Origin: Neorhodopirellula pilleata
Lineage (GTDB): Bacteria; Planctomycetota; Planctomycetia; Pirellulales; Pirellulaceae
Direction: 5' to 3'
DNA: 64,000 nucleotides
Assembly (NCBI RefSeq): GCF_007859915.1
Contig: NZ_SJPM01000001.1
Location: 547,502 to 611,501, forward strand
Shown in pieces: positions 18,135 to 25,852 of the stretch. Position numbers and translations under genes: made by a program. The notes under the pieces were generated by a model that saw nothing but the letters and a program-made list of their open reading frames with translations, made no database searches and was not told where the DNA came from. The first letter of the stretch is position 1. Each line of letters starts with the position of its first letter.

Positions 18135-19727
18135 ATGTTTATTATGAATTTCTTTCAATCAGTCAGGGACACCACCGTTGCATTGACGCAAATATATTTC
18201 GGTGATGTCTTCCGTGCCGATCAATTCGCTTTGCTGATCGGCCGCTTCCGTATTGTGAATCGTTGGAACGGAGTCAACTCGTCAGGCGGCCGGACCATGA
18301 TCGTCGCTCTCGCAATAGCGACATGCATTCCCGCGGTTTCGCGTGCCGACTGGACGCGATTCCGTGGTCCGAATGGCTCGGGCATTGCGACGACGAGTGC
18401 GCCGACCGAATTCAGTGAGGGTGAAAACATTAAGTGGAAAATCGAGCTACCCGGCCAGGGCACATCAAGTCCGATCGTCGTCGGCGATAAGGTCTTTGTG
18501 ACGTGTTATTCCGGCTATGGTTATGAAGCCGGTGACATTGAAGATCTTAAACGACATCTCATCTGCGTCGACCGAGTGTCCGGTAAACAGCTTTGGAAGA
18601 AGACCATCGCGGCCAAGATGCCCGAAGATCCGTGGCAAGGCCCGGGGATACCCACACACGGTTACGCCAGCAACACACCCGCCAGCGATGGAACGCGCGT
18701 CTTTGCTTTCTTCGGGAAGTCCGGCGTTTATGCTTACGATCTTGAAGGTAACGAAATCTGGAACCAAAGTGTTGGTCAAGAACCGAGCTTCAAAGGTTTT
18801 GGATCGGCCGCTAGTCCGATCGTGACCGACGAGCATGTCATCGTCAACGCGGCGGACGAATCGTTGTCGATCGTTTGGCTCGACAAAAAGACTGGCAAAG
18901 AATTGCACCGTGCCGAAGCGGATGGTTTGGGCGAATGCTGGACGACACCGGTTCTGGTGACCAATGGTGACCAAAGCGAGATTGCTCTGTCGGTGATCGG
19001 TGAAGTCTGGGGACTCGACAACGCCACCGGCAAATTGAGCTGGTTCGCCAACGGCGTGAACTCGCGGAACGCTCAGGTCAGCTTGATCGTCGACGACGGC
19101 ATCGTTTACGCAACCGGCGAAGAGAGCTATGCCATCCGCGTCGATGGCAAAGGCGATGTGTCCGAAAAAAACACGCGATGGGAAGGCCGCATGCGTACCC
19201 GATACGCAACACCAGTTCTTGTTGACGGACACCTGTTCTCGGCAAGTGGTTCGGTGGTCGAGTGCGTTGACGCGAAGACCGGCGAACGTGTCTTCCAAGA
19301 TCGGTTGCCCAGTACGAATGCCGGATTTTCAGGAGCCGACAGGCAACCAGAGGGACCCGGCGATCAGGACCGAGGCGATGGAGCCCGAGGCGATGGAGCC
19401 CGAGGCGATGGAGACCGAGGCGACCAGCGCGGCGGCGTCGGACGAGATCGAGGTATTCGTGATGCGGGTGGTTTTGATTCCGGAGGGCGAGGCGGCCGGG
19501 GTGGTGGTGGCGGCGATGATTTTGCTTCGCCGGTCGCTGCAGGAGGCAGAATCTATGTCGCCACAAACTCCGGAATGGTGCATGTGATCGAAGCCAAGCC
19601 TGAATTCAAGGTCATCGGGTCAGGTGACATGACATTCGATACCAGCGGTTTCGGTGGAACGCCGGCCATCAGCGATGATTGCCTGTTCATGCGCTCGAAC
19701 ACTCACCTGTATTGCATCGGCGAGTAG
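18135..19727 (+). CDS. Secreted PQQ-like beta-propeller protein with RGD-rich loop
   Basis: 530 residues in the longest frame. The family signature DWTRFRGPNGSG appears at about residue 71, just after the hydrophobic IVALAIATCIPAVSRA, so an ATG at 18297 (476 residues) is an equally possible start; the N-terminal 54 residues look unlike a normal leader. Blades are seen as LICVDRVSGKQLWKKT, IVWLDKKTGKELHRAE and GLDNATGKLSWFAN. Between the last blades is a low-complexity insert (about residues 395-460) with four RGD triplets and Gly-rich runs. Propeller core, HGYASNTPASDG motif and order match the genes at 178 and 55512. Confidence 0.83.
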   Translation: MFIMNFFQSVRDTTVALTQIYFGDVFRADQFALLIGRFRIVNRWNGVNSSGGRTMIVALAIATCIPAVSRADWTRFRGPNGSGIATTSAPTEFSEGENIKWKIELPGQGTSSPIVVGDKVFVTCYSGYGYEAGDIEDLKRHLICVDRVSGKQLWKKTIAAKMPEDPWQGPGIPTHGYASNTPASDGTRVFAFFGKSGVYAYDLEGNEIWNQSVGQEPSFKGFGSAASPIVTDEHVIVNAADESLSIVWLDKKTGKELHRAEADGLGECWTTPVLVTNGDQSEIALSVIGEVWGLDNATGKLSWFANGVNSRNAQVSLIVDDGIVYATGEESYAIRVDGKGDVSEKNTRWEGRMRTRYATPVLVDGHLFSASGSVVECVDAKTGERVFQDRLPSTNAGFSGADRQPEGPGDQDRGDGARGDGARGDGDRGDQRGGVGRDRGIRDAGGFDSGGRGGRGGGGGDDFASPVAAGGRIYVATNSGMVHVIEAKPEFKVIGSGDMTFDTSGFGGTPAISDDCLFMRSNTHLYCIGE

Positions 19728-19763
19728 TTGAGCGCATCCGACTGAAAGGTACGCGGATCCTGA

Positions 19764-20153
19764 CTAGACACGAGCCAACAACACGAGGATGCAACTTCCG
19801 TCGTCGATGACGGTGATGCCGGCTTCGCGTGCGGATTCGCTGGCCTGATTGTCTTCGGCTCCAGGCTGCATCCAGATGTGTTTCACTCCGGCTGCGATTG
19901 CGTCGGCGACGACTTTGCGAGTGACCTCGGGCGGTGTGATGATCGAGAGGGCTTCGGGGACGAGCGGTAGGTCGCCGATCGACGGGTAGGCTTGGTGGCC
20001 TTCGATTTCGTCTTGAGCCGGATTGAGCGGGTAGGTCTCGCGGCCGGCGGCAAGCAGGGCGCGGAAGACTTTGTTGCCGTACTTATGTTGGCGATTGGAT
20101 GCGCCGGCGACAGCGTAGGTTTTCGCAGCGAAAAACTTGTCGATTGAATTCAT
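19764..20153 (-). CDS. CoA-binding domain protein (YccU-like)
   Basis: 129 residues. The N-terminal motif AVAGASNRQHKYGNKVFRAL and YPLNPAQDEIEGHQAYPSI are typical of the single-domain CoA_binding/YccU family, a Rossmann fold related to succinyl-CoA synthetase alpha. VKHIWMQPGAEDNQASESAREAG covers the second half of the domain. The natural ligand and role of the family are not well known. It is convergent with the PQQ-propeller gene. Confidence 0.88.
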   Translation of the reverse strand: MNSIDKFFAAKTYAVAGASNRQHKYGNKVFRALLAAGRETYPLNPAQDEIEGHQAYPSIGDLPLVPEALSIITPPEVTRKVVADAIAAGVKHIWMQPGAEDNQASESAREAGITVIDDGSCILVLLARV

Positions 20154-20466
20154 CGTGGCGAGTATCTTTTGGGTTTCTCGGCGTTTGGTGAAATAGAATC
20201 ACGGTCTCGCGCATCTCCATTTTTGTAAAAGCGAGATTTTACGTGAACCATCGTGACGCGAAAGCGTCTATCTACCTGAACTACAAGTCACATTCACAGA
20301 CAAGCGAGTAACGAGCTTTCTGATGTTAACGAATATTCAATCCAGTCGACTCGAACAGATACACGAAGGCAGTCTCTTCGGCGGGCAACCGTTGAATACA
20401 GATAATGCCCCGGCGTATCCGCGTCTGATGTGACACTCGCTTTCATTAGCGAACGACTTCTTCATG
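20154..20466. other. Non-coding stretch upstream of a terminator and the tRNA cluster
   Basis: No coding frame is supported. The region ends in a strong plus-strand terminator (20467-20502) without an obvious gene before it, so a small RNA transcribed rightward is possible; no known RNA family was recognised. Confidence 0.35.
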
Positions 20467-20502
20467 AAGGCTCGGTGTCACGCAGGCACCTGAGCCTTTT
20501 TT
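20467..20502 (+). terminator. Rho-independent terminator upstream of the tRNA cluster
   Basis: The stem AAGGCTC-GGTG pairs with CACC-T-GAGCCTT and is followed by six T residues. It faces right, ending transcription that enters from 20.2-20.4 kb. Confidence 0.65.
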
Positions 20503-20545
20503 CGCGTCCGCATCGAACGGGCAACCCCAACAACGAACCCAATTT

Positions 20546-20617
20546 GGGCTGGTAGCTGAGACGGTCTAGCGGCGGTCTGAAGAACCGCAGACGAGGATTC
20601 GAGCGCCTCCCGGCCCA
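20546..20617 (+). tRNA. tRNA-Phe(GAA)-like, atypical T stem
   Basis: Acceptor GGGCTGG pairs with CCGGCCC (one G-U). D arm GCTG/TAGC, anticodon arm GCGGT-CTGAAGA-ACCGC with anticodon GAA. The T loop TTCGAGC is present, but the normally invariant 53:61 G-C pair is A and G, so the T stem has only four pairs. No CCA is encoded. First in a cluster of seven. Confidence 0.6.
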
Positions 20618-20675
20618 CTGACAAGGAAGATATGCGCCGACAGCAACCGCTGCGGCGATCGAAGCAACACAACAT

Positions 20676-20748
20676 CGGATACAGGTGCAGATGGAAGCAC
20701 GCCTGCTTTGGGAGCAGGAGGGTCTCGGTTCGACTCCGAGGTGTCCGA
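20676..20748 (+). tRNA. tRNA-Pro(TGG)
   Basis: Acceptor CGGATAC/GTGTCCG, D arm GTGC/GCAC, anticodon arm CCTGC-TTTGGGA-GCAGG (anticodon TGG), T arm CTCGG-TTCGACT-CCGAG. Position 8 is A rather than the near-universal T. CCA not encoded; a T-run follows. Confidence 0.72.
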
Positions 20749-20767
20749 CTTTTTGAAACGACAACAT

Positions 20768-20839
20768 GGTAGTCGAGGGCTGGTCGCCCAAATCCGCCTG
20801 ATACGCGGGTCGCGCTGAGTTCGATCCTCGGGGCTACCA
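20768..20839 (+). tRNA. tRNA-Ile(GAT)-like, atypical
   Basis: Acceptor GGTAGTC/GGCTACC, anticodon arm TCCGC-CTGATAC-GCGGG (anticodon GAT), T arm CTGAG-TTCGATC-CTCGG. Position 8 is G instead of T and the D loop is very short (GGGC-TGGTC-GCCC). Confidence 0.6.
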
Positions 20840-20928
20840 CTTGAAGTAGGTAACAGGTTTCAGGTCACAAGGATCAGGTAAACGAATCATGCAGACATTT
20901 TTGAAACGCATAGCCGCGACTGAACAGC

Positions 20929-21025
20929 GGGGCTGTGGTGTAACTGGCAGCATGACGGACTTCGGGCACCGACGCTTCAAGCGTTGGTCGTCGTGTAGGT
21001 GAGGGTTCAACTCCCTTCGGCCCCA
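20929..21025 (+). tRNA. 97-nt tRNA-like gene with an inserted hairpin in the anticodon region
   Basis: Acceptor GGGGCTG/CGGCCCC and T arm GAGGG-TTCAACT-CCCTT are good, and the D arm (GTGTAACTGGCAGCAT) is of the Gln/Glu type. The anticodon arm cannot be drawn normally: ACGGA followed by CTTCGGG has no partner at the usual place. Instead a 7-bp hairpin, ACCGACG-CTTCAAG-CGTTGGT, sits 3' of it and looks like a second anticodon arm with anticodon TCA. Either a pseudogene, a disrupted Gln-type tRNA, or an unusual tRNA; identity is left open. Confidence 0.45.
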
Positions 21026-21037
21026 TTGGCTACGCAT

Positions 21038-21110
21038 CGGCGTGTAGCTCAGGGGTGAGAGCGGCGTCCTTATAAGGCGACGGTCGCGGGTTCAATTCCC
21101 GCCACGCCGA
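21038..21110 (+). tRNA. tRNA-Ile(TAT)
   Basis: Acceptor CGGCGTG/CACGCCG, D arm GCTC/GAGC, anticodon loop CTTATAA (anticodon TAT, reading AUA), T arm GCGGG-TTCAATT-CCCGC. The anticodon stem has one mismatch at its base (27:43). Most bacteria read AUA with a CAT tRNA modified by TilS, so a TAT gene is unusual. Confidence 0.75.
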
Positions 21111-21138
21111 TTGAAACGAAACAACGACGACAACACAT

Positions 21139-21211
21139 GGGATTGTGGCAGACAAGGTAATGCATCGGACTCTTAATCCGAGCGATGTGAGTTCGATTCT
21201 CACCGATCCCA
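21139..21211 (+). tRNA. tRNA-Lys(CTT)
   Basis: Complete cloverleaf: GGGATTG/CGATCCC, D arm GCA-TGC, anticodon arm TCGGA-CTCTTAA-TCCGA (anticodon CTT), T arm GTGAG-TTCGATT-CTCAC. The best-formed member of the cluster. Confidence 0.82.
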
Positions 21212-21230
21212 CTTGAGACATTTTGAAACA

Positions 21231-21304
21231 AGCACTGATGGTCTAACGGCAAGACTCCTCCGTCGCGAGCGGGGTGATGCGGGTTCGATTCCGGCTCGGT
21301 GCTC
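21231..21304 (+). tRNA. tRNA-Arg(GCG)-like, degenerate
   Basis: Acceptor AGCACTG/CGGTGCT and anticodon arm CTCCG-TCGCGAG-CGGGG (anticodon GCG) are paired, but position 8 is A, position 33 is C instead of T, the T stem has a G-G mismatch and an extra T lies between T arm and acceptor. It ends 6 bp before the giant palindrome. Confidence 0.5.
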
Positions 21305-21309
21305 TTTAG

Positions 21310-21563
21310 CCCGCCTTATTCACCAAGCGCGCCTTTAGGGTAGAAACCATCGCGTGAAACGCTACGTTTATCGGTTCACTACAACCAACTCAAACGCAAA
21401 GCAGGATCACGCGATGGGTGAAGTACAACGTAACCTAGGTTACGTTGTACTTCACCCATCGCGTGATCCTGCTTTGCGTTTGAGTTGGTTGTAGTGAACC
21501 GATAAACGTAGCGTTTCACGCGATGGTTTCTACCCTAAAGGCGCGCTTGGTGAATAAGGCGGG
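21310..21563. repeat. Perfect spacer-less 254-bp palindrome
   Basis: Two 127-base arms are exact reverse complements with no loop; the centre is AACCTAGGTT at 21432-21441. The right arm contains the last codons and stop of the fucosidase fragment (21516-21563), so the left arm is a mirror copy of that gene end. Base pairing stops at 21309/21564. Long perfect palindromes are normally lost in bacteria, so a fold-back duplication, a recent event, or an assembly/amplification artefact must be considered. Confidence 0.97.
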
Positions 21564-22444
21564 ATCATACTTAACCGGCAGAGTCTTGTGATCCGGGTCG
21601 GCCAATAAGTAGGCTTTGGCGGGCTTGCCAACGATCCCGTTAAAGACAACGCCCTCTGGGTTCCATTTCATGACGTGAAGATAGACCGTCCGGTCCTTTT
21701 GGGTCATGGCTCCCCAAGGAAAATCGAAATCGACCGGGGAGTAGTCTGTGCCGTAGATCGACTCGCCGTTGAGCTTCATCCACTGGCCGATTTCCGCCAA
21801 ACGCTCGATTTCCTCTGGACAGAGTGTACCCTCTGGCATCGGTCCTACGTTAAGCAGGAAGTTCACTCCCCGTGCCGCGCTCAGCACCAGACGTTCGATA
21901 ACATCCTTGGTGCTCTTCCAGTTGGCGTCGTTTCGGTCGTAGCCCCAGTTAAGCCGCATCGTCATACAGGTTTCAACATCGCCTTCCATACGCCGAGGGG
22001 CAATGGTCCGGTCGGGCAGCGATTCGAAGTCGGCATACTTCTGCTTGTCCGTCGGCACCCGGCGACTGTAGAGTCGGCTGCAGATCACGGTGTTCGGCTG
22101 AAGCTCACGCACCCGCGCGCCTTGCCGGTCCGCTTCGATCACATCATTGCCACCGACATCAAACCACAGGACGGCCATCTCGCCATAGTTCGTCAGCAGC
22201 TCATCGAGTTGGTTCTCAACAAATTCAAGATACTCGTCGTTCGTCATCGTCCCTGGTTTGTTCCTCCCCCGACTCCGGTGGTACCAGTCCTTGAACTGCG
22301 AATAGTAAACACCAAAGTGCATGTCCTGCTTTTTGCACTCGTCCGCGAGTTCCTTGATGATGTCGCGTTTGAATGGCGTGGCGTCCATCACGTCGTAATC
22401 GGTATATTTCGTATCAAAGAGACAGAATCCATCATGGTGTTTCG
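21516..22444 (-). pseudogene. 5'-truncated alpha-L-fucosidase (GH29) fragment
   Basis: About 309 codons clearly match glycoside hydrolase family 29 from KHHDGFCLFDTKYTDYDVMD to the C-terminus. The catalytic-nucleophile segment AVLWFDVGGND and the LLNVGPMPEG motif are intact. The N-terminal part of the catalytic barrel, which should precede KHHDGF, is missing: upstream of about 22444 the frame turns into unrelated sequence (residues 1-39 of the open frame from 22559). The break lies about 110 bp from the transposase start at 22553, and the 3' end is inside the giant palindrome. GH29 enzymes release L-fucose and are common in planctomycetes that degrade sulfated algal fucans; this copy is probably inactive. 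Confidence 0.78.
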
Positions 22445-22552
22445 GGGGAAGACCATGGGGACATAGCACCGCAGAGGCTATTGACTTGGCACCCTGTAGC
22501 GGTAACCATGACCGGGTCGAGTTTGCTGAGTTGGTAACTATTGAGGTGCGTG

Positions 22553-23680
22553 ATGGCACGGATGAGTCGAGCGGAAGTTTTTGATCCGGGCGAAGTCGCG
22601 GTCGGACACGTGTTTAGCCGTACCGTTAGACGGTGTTTTCTCATGGGCGATGATCCTGTCTCTGGGAAGAACTTCGACCATCGCAAACGCTGGATCGAGG
22701 AATATTTGCAGCAATTCGCCGCGTATTTCGGTATCGATCTGCTTTGCTATAGTTTGCTAGCAAATCATTTTCATTTGATTCTTAGGTCTCGACCGGACGT
22801 CGTTGCGACTTGGAGCGATGAAGAAGTCGCCCGTCGTTGGATGATGCTGTGCCCCAACCATCGCAAGGCGGACGGGTCGCCGATGGAACCGACGCAGCCG
22901 GAAATCAACGCCATCGCCGGTTGTCCGGTGAAGCGTGAAGAGATTCGCCGTCGTTTGAGTGATCTGAGTTGGTGGATGCGGTTGCTGTGCCAGCGTGTGG
23001 CAATGCGAGCCAACCGTGAGGACGAAGAACACGGCCGCTTTTTCCAAGATCGATACAAGGCGACTCGGCTCACCGATGAGGCGTCTGTGTTGGCTTGTGC
23101 GGCTTATGTGGATCTCAATCCGATTCGGGCGGCGATGTGCGAGCGGATCGAAGACAGCGATTTCACCTCGGCTCAGCGGCGAATCCAAGCCGAGCATGAA
23201 GAAGTTCGCGAAACGCCACCCGACGAAGCGACACGTCACGAAACGCCACCCGACGAAGCCATGAGCGAGCGATCCGAACCGATCGCGAAATTGCGGCATC
23301 GTCGCGATTCGTTTCTCTCGCCTGTTTCGATCGACGAGCTGCTTGATCCGATCGGCCCGTGTGGCAGTGCCACGCCGGAGCGTTGCAGCGACAAGGGATT
23401 CTTAGCGATGTCGCTGGCGGACTACTTAGAGCTGTTGGACTGGACGGCCCGTCAGGCGGCCCCAGGCAAACGTGGCAAGACACCCGCAAATGTCCCGCCC
23501 CTTCTCCAGCGACTCGGTTTGGATCCAGCGTCTTGGTGTGAGTTGGTCAGCGACTTCGGCAAGCTGTTTTGCACCGTTGCCGGTAGTCCCGACAGTGTCG
23601 ACTCCATGCGGAGTCACGGCACTCATCGACGTTATCATTTGCGTCGGCGGGCACGCGAGCTATTCGCGGTCACGGACTAA
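22553..23680 (+). CDS. REP-associated tyrosine transposase-like protein (Y1_Tnp), copy 1
   Basis: 375 residues from the ATG at 22553, which follows GAGGTG. The HUH-type motif is LLANHFHLILRSRP (His-x-His), and the later RFFQDRYKATRLTDE and AYVDLNPIRAAM segments are the usual Y1-transposase/RAYT C-terminal core. The C-terminal 130 residues (LSLADYLELLDWTARQ onward) are specific to this planctomycete subfamily. Near-identical domain order to the gene at 29963, with the same RTVRRCFLMG and SGKNFDHRK motifs. RAYT proteins act on short palindromic REP elements; this genome region is rich in such palindromes. It contains a short repeated ETPPDEATRH/ETPPDEAM stretch. Confidence 0.85.
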   Translation: MARMSRAEVFDPGEVAVGHVFSRTVRRCFLMGDDPVSGKNFDHRKRWIEEYLQQFAAYFGIDLLCYSLLANHFHLILRSRPDVVATWSDEEVARRWMMLCPNHRKADGSPMEPTQPEINAIAGCPVKREEIRRRLSDLSWWMRLLCQRVAMRANREDEEHGRFFQDRYKATRLTDEASVLACAAYVDLNPIRAAMCERIEDSDFTSAQRRIQAEHEEVRETPPDEATRHETPPDEAMSERSEPIAKLRHRRDSFLSPVSIDELLDPIGPCGSATPERCSDKGFLAMSLADYLELLDWTARQAAPGKRGKTPANVPPLLQRLGLDPASWCELVSDFGKLFCTVAGSPDSVDSMRSHGTHRRYHLRRRARELFAVTD

Positions 23681-23701
23681 GGTCCGGGATCAGCTTCTTA
23701 T

Positions 23702-24346
23702 TTGCTTCAGCTCATCGGCCCAACAGGCCGATCGTGGATGAGGCATGCGCTTTTCTCATCGCAACCGCCGCCAGACCCGGCAAAACCAAAGCCGTCGAGG
23801 CTTCGGTGCAGGCGACTTTTGTTGAATCAGGGATGTAGCTTTGTTGAGCTACATGCGGATAGACTGGCAAAGTGTCGTGTCCCCAAGCTCCCCCGCGTAG
23901 AGCCGCGACCGGAGCAAGAATGCTGCGATGAGGCAAAGGCAGCGGGTATGTCAGATGGCGATGCGGGAGGTGTGGTGTGCTGCGATGGTCGTAAAGTGTC
24001 GTGCGTTTGGATTAGCACCGGCTATTTGATTGGTCACCCAGATCGCCCGACTGAACCAACTGCGATCAAGATCATTGATGAATGTGTCAAGAAGCATGAA
24101 GACACTCACCACGGACACATTGATGATTGCAAGGCAAAGGTTCCGTCTTTAGAGAGGCCTGATTTCAGCGCAGGCGTCGATGCGGACAAAGGCGAATGCG
24201 AGGCTTACAAAGCCGAAGAGAAGTGTATGAAAGGCAAAATAGTGAAATGCCGTGGTAGGCTGAATTGTGCAAATCAGGTCCGGCAAGTTTTAGAAATTCT
24301 TAAGAAGCGTAGAGATCGTCACTGCCGCGACTCCCTTAAACCCTAA
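23702..24346 (+). CDS. Cys-rich HExxH protein, orphan Rhs-tip-like module 1
   Basis: 214 residues in the open frame, but the first ~60 look like non-coding sequence read through, so the true start is unclear. The later part is Cys-rich (QECCDEAKAAG, GVVCCDGRKVSCVW) with KIIDECVKKHEDTHHGHIDDC, an HExxH zinc-binding pattern framed by cysteines. This arrangement is like exported metallopeptidase toxin tips at Rhs protein C-termini, and the gene directly precedes a small membrane-anchored protein (24371) and one copy of the 1.07-kb repeat. No Rhs core remains here, so it would be an orphan tip; the family name is not certain. Confidence 0.5.
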   Translation: MLQLIGPTGRSWMRHALFSSQPPPDPAKPKPSRLRCRRLLLNQGCSFVELHADRLAKCRVPKLPRVEPRPEQECCDEAKAAGMSDGDAGGVVCCDGRKVSCVWISTGYLIGHPDRPTEPTAIKIIDECVKKHEDTHHGHIDDCKAKVPSLERPDFSAGVDADKGECEAYKAEEKCMKGKIVKCRGRLNCANQVRQVLEILKKRRDRHCRDSLKP

Positions 24347-24370
24347 TGGTCTATTCAGGCAAAGCGAACA

Positions 24371-24685
24371 ATGAGCCGTGATTACTTTTTGACTCAGGTT
24401 CGGGTTTGTGTAGCAATGGCCCTAATTTTCCTGCTTATCGGGTATTGGATTTACGCTTCCCACCTGAGAACGAAGAACGTGAGTGTGCCTGAGTTGCTTC
24501 GCAAATCTGAATCCATTGTCATGGAACGCGAAAACTGGACGAGTTTCGAAATAGACCCGGAAGTCGATGTTTTGGCTGATGGATATGAGGTGTACGCACA
24601 CCGTGTCCCTCGGAGGCCTGGATCACATCGTATCTTGAGTTATGATTTAGAGGGCGAACTTACGAATTACTCGCGCGGGCGTTAG
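24371..24685 (+). CDS. Small membrane-anchored protein, candidate partner of module 1
   Basis: 104 residues. One N-terminal transmembrane helix (VRVCVAMALIFLLIGYWIYA, residues 10-29) and an outside domain of about 70 residues (NVSVPELLRKSESIVMEREN). It starts 25 bp after the HExxH gene. Position and topology fit an immunity protein guarding against a periplasmic toxin, but no family is recognised and the call is inferred from arrangement only. Confidence 0.5.
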   Translation: MSRDYFLTQVRVCVAMALIFLLIGYWIYASHLRTKNVSVPELLRKSESIVMERENWTSFEIDPEVDVLADGYEVYAHRVPRRPGSHRILSYDLEGELTNYSRGR

Positions 24686-24786
24686 TTGAAGCGGGAGAAA
24701 TCAAACGGGTCAGCGACGGTCTTAACTTTGGTCAATAGCAGATTCCAAAAACGTTTTGGAATTCCTTTCTGTGAGAAGAGTAAGGT

Positions 24787-25852
24787 GTCCAATCAAGAGA
24801 AGAATAGGAACCAGCCTATTCTGGCGGGTCATGACGGAGCGGTGGCACGACTGGAAACTTTCCTGGTTTGCCTGGGTGACGCAGCGTGCTCAGTGTGACT
24901 AATAGAAAGCGGTCACTTTTGCTTTGCCGAAGTCTTTGAGAAGTTTGCCCGCGGCGGCGTGGTAGACACGTCGGAGCGTGATTTCGATGATGCGGTGACG
25001 CTTTGCTTGAGCCGGCGCGTGCGGCGATCCCAACGCAGTTGGTGATTCTGAAAGCGAGTGAGGTGGATTCGTTGGGTGCGTGCGTTGAATCATGGTGGTG
25101 GACGCGGTTTCGTGGATACCGTGGCAGTGGCTGGACGGGGTGTGCCTGCGTGAGCATCCAAGGCGGCTTGCGAGCAGAAGTGCGACGGCATGCCGGCGGG
25201 GCGGTTGCGAGGCGCGACGGCAAGTTCACCGACTAAGTACGCCAACACCAGACGCAGCCACGGCATGAAGTGCATTGCCTGAGCGCCCGTCAGTCGACCG
25301 TGCACCACCATCGGTGTTTCGCAGTGACTGCAACGAACCCGATAAGACGTCTGACCCTCACGCTCACCAGAAAAGTCGGCTGCAATGTGATCCAGGTCGC
25401 GAGGAGGCTCGCGCCGGAGTCAGACGCGGGATTCGGGATTGACAGACGGTTGAAACCCAAATCCCGCGTTTGCCCCTTGCGAAGCAACTTTCCCGGGCTT
25501 GAGCAACTTGTTCCTCTACCCTTACGCTGAAGGCGTTGTTAGCTATTAGCCGGTGGTCGAGCGAAGCGAGTACCACCGGACAACAGAACGCCACATCTCC
25601 TTTGACCCCGAACGGGGTCGCAGCACATTCACTCCGGATGCTGCGACCCCGTTCGGGGTCGACGTTCATTCATTTCTTCGCAATCCACAGGTGCGCTGCG
25701 CGACCTGTGGCTAATCGCCTGGATCCCTTCGGGATGGTTGAGACAAGATTGCCGAGCAGCGGTTTTGATGTTTGAGAGGCTGACGGTGGGGTGAGGACTC
25801 ACTTCGGAATCTTCCTGCCAGTAAACGGATGACTTAATAAGCGATCCAATCT
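24787..25852. repeat. Repeat A: ~1.07-kb direct repeat, first copy
   Basis: From GTCCAATCAA to CCAATCTA this segment matches 27941-29020 along almost its whole length with scattered substitutions and small indels. Minus-strand frames contain conserved pieces (MHFMPWLRLVLAYLVGELAV) broken by frame changes, suggesting an eroded coding sequence. Copy A lacks the 23-bp-arm palindrome present in copy B and ends in the same Rpn-gene remnant as copy B. No gene is called in the 1.5 kb from 24686 to 26188. Confidence 0.85.
25604..25660. repeat. Perfect 22-bp inverted repeat inside repeat A
   Basis: Arms at 25604-25625 and 25639-25660 read GACCCCGAACGGGGTCGCAG... and its complement around a 13-base loop. 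The matching region of repeat B (about 28703-28759) has a slightly mutated version. Confidence 0.75.

Noticed and set aside
18465-19298. 277-codon minus-strand frame
   Set aside because: Antisense shadow of the PQQ-propeller gene.
20929-21025. Selenocysteine tRNA
   Set aside because: The TCA loop is suggestive, but the 8-bp acceptor, 6-bp D stem and long variable arm of tRNA-Sec are missing.
21675-22466. 263-codon plus-strand frame
   Set aside because: Antisense to the fucosidase fragment, which has clear GH29 motifs.
24816-25229. 137-codon minus-strand frame in repeat A (and its copy in B)
   Set aside because: His/Pro/Arg-rich, frame differs between conserved pieces; at best an eroded gene.
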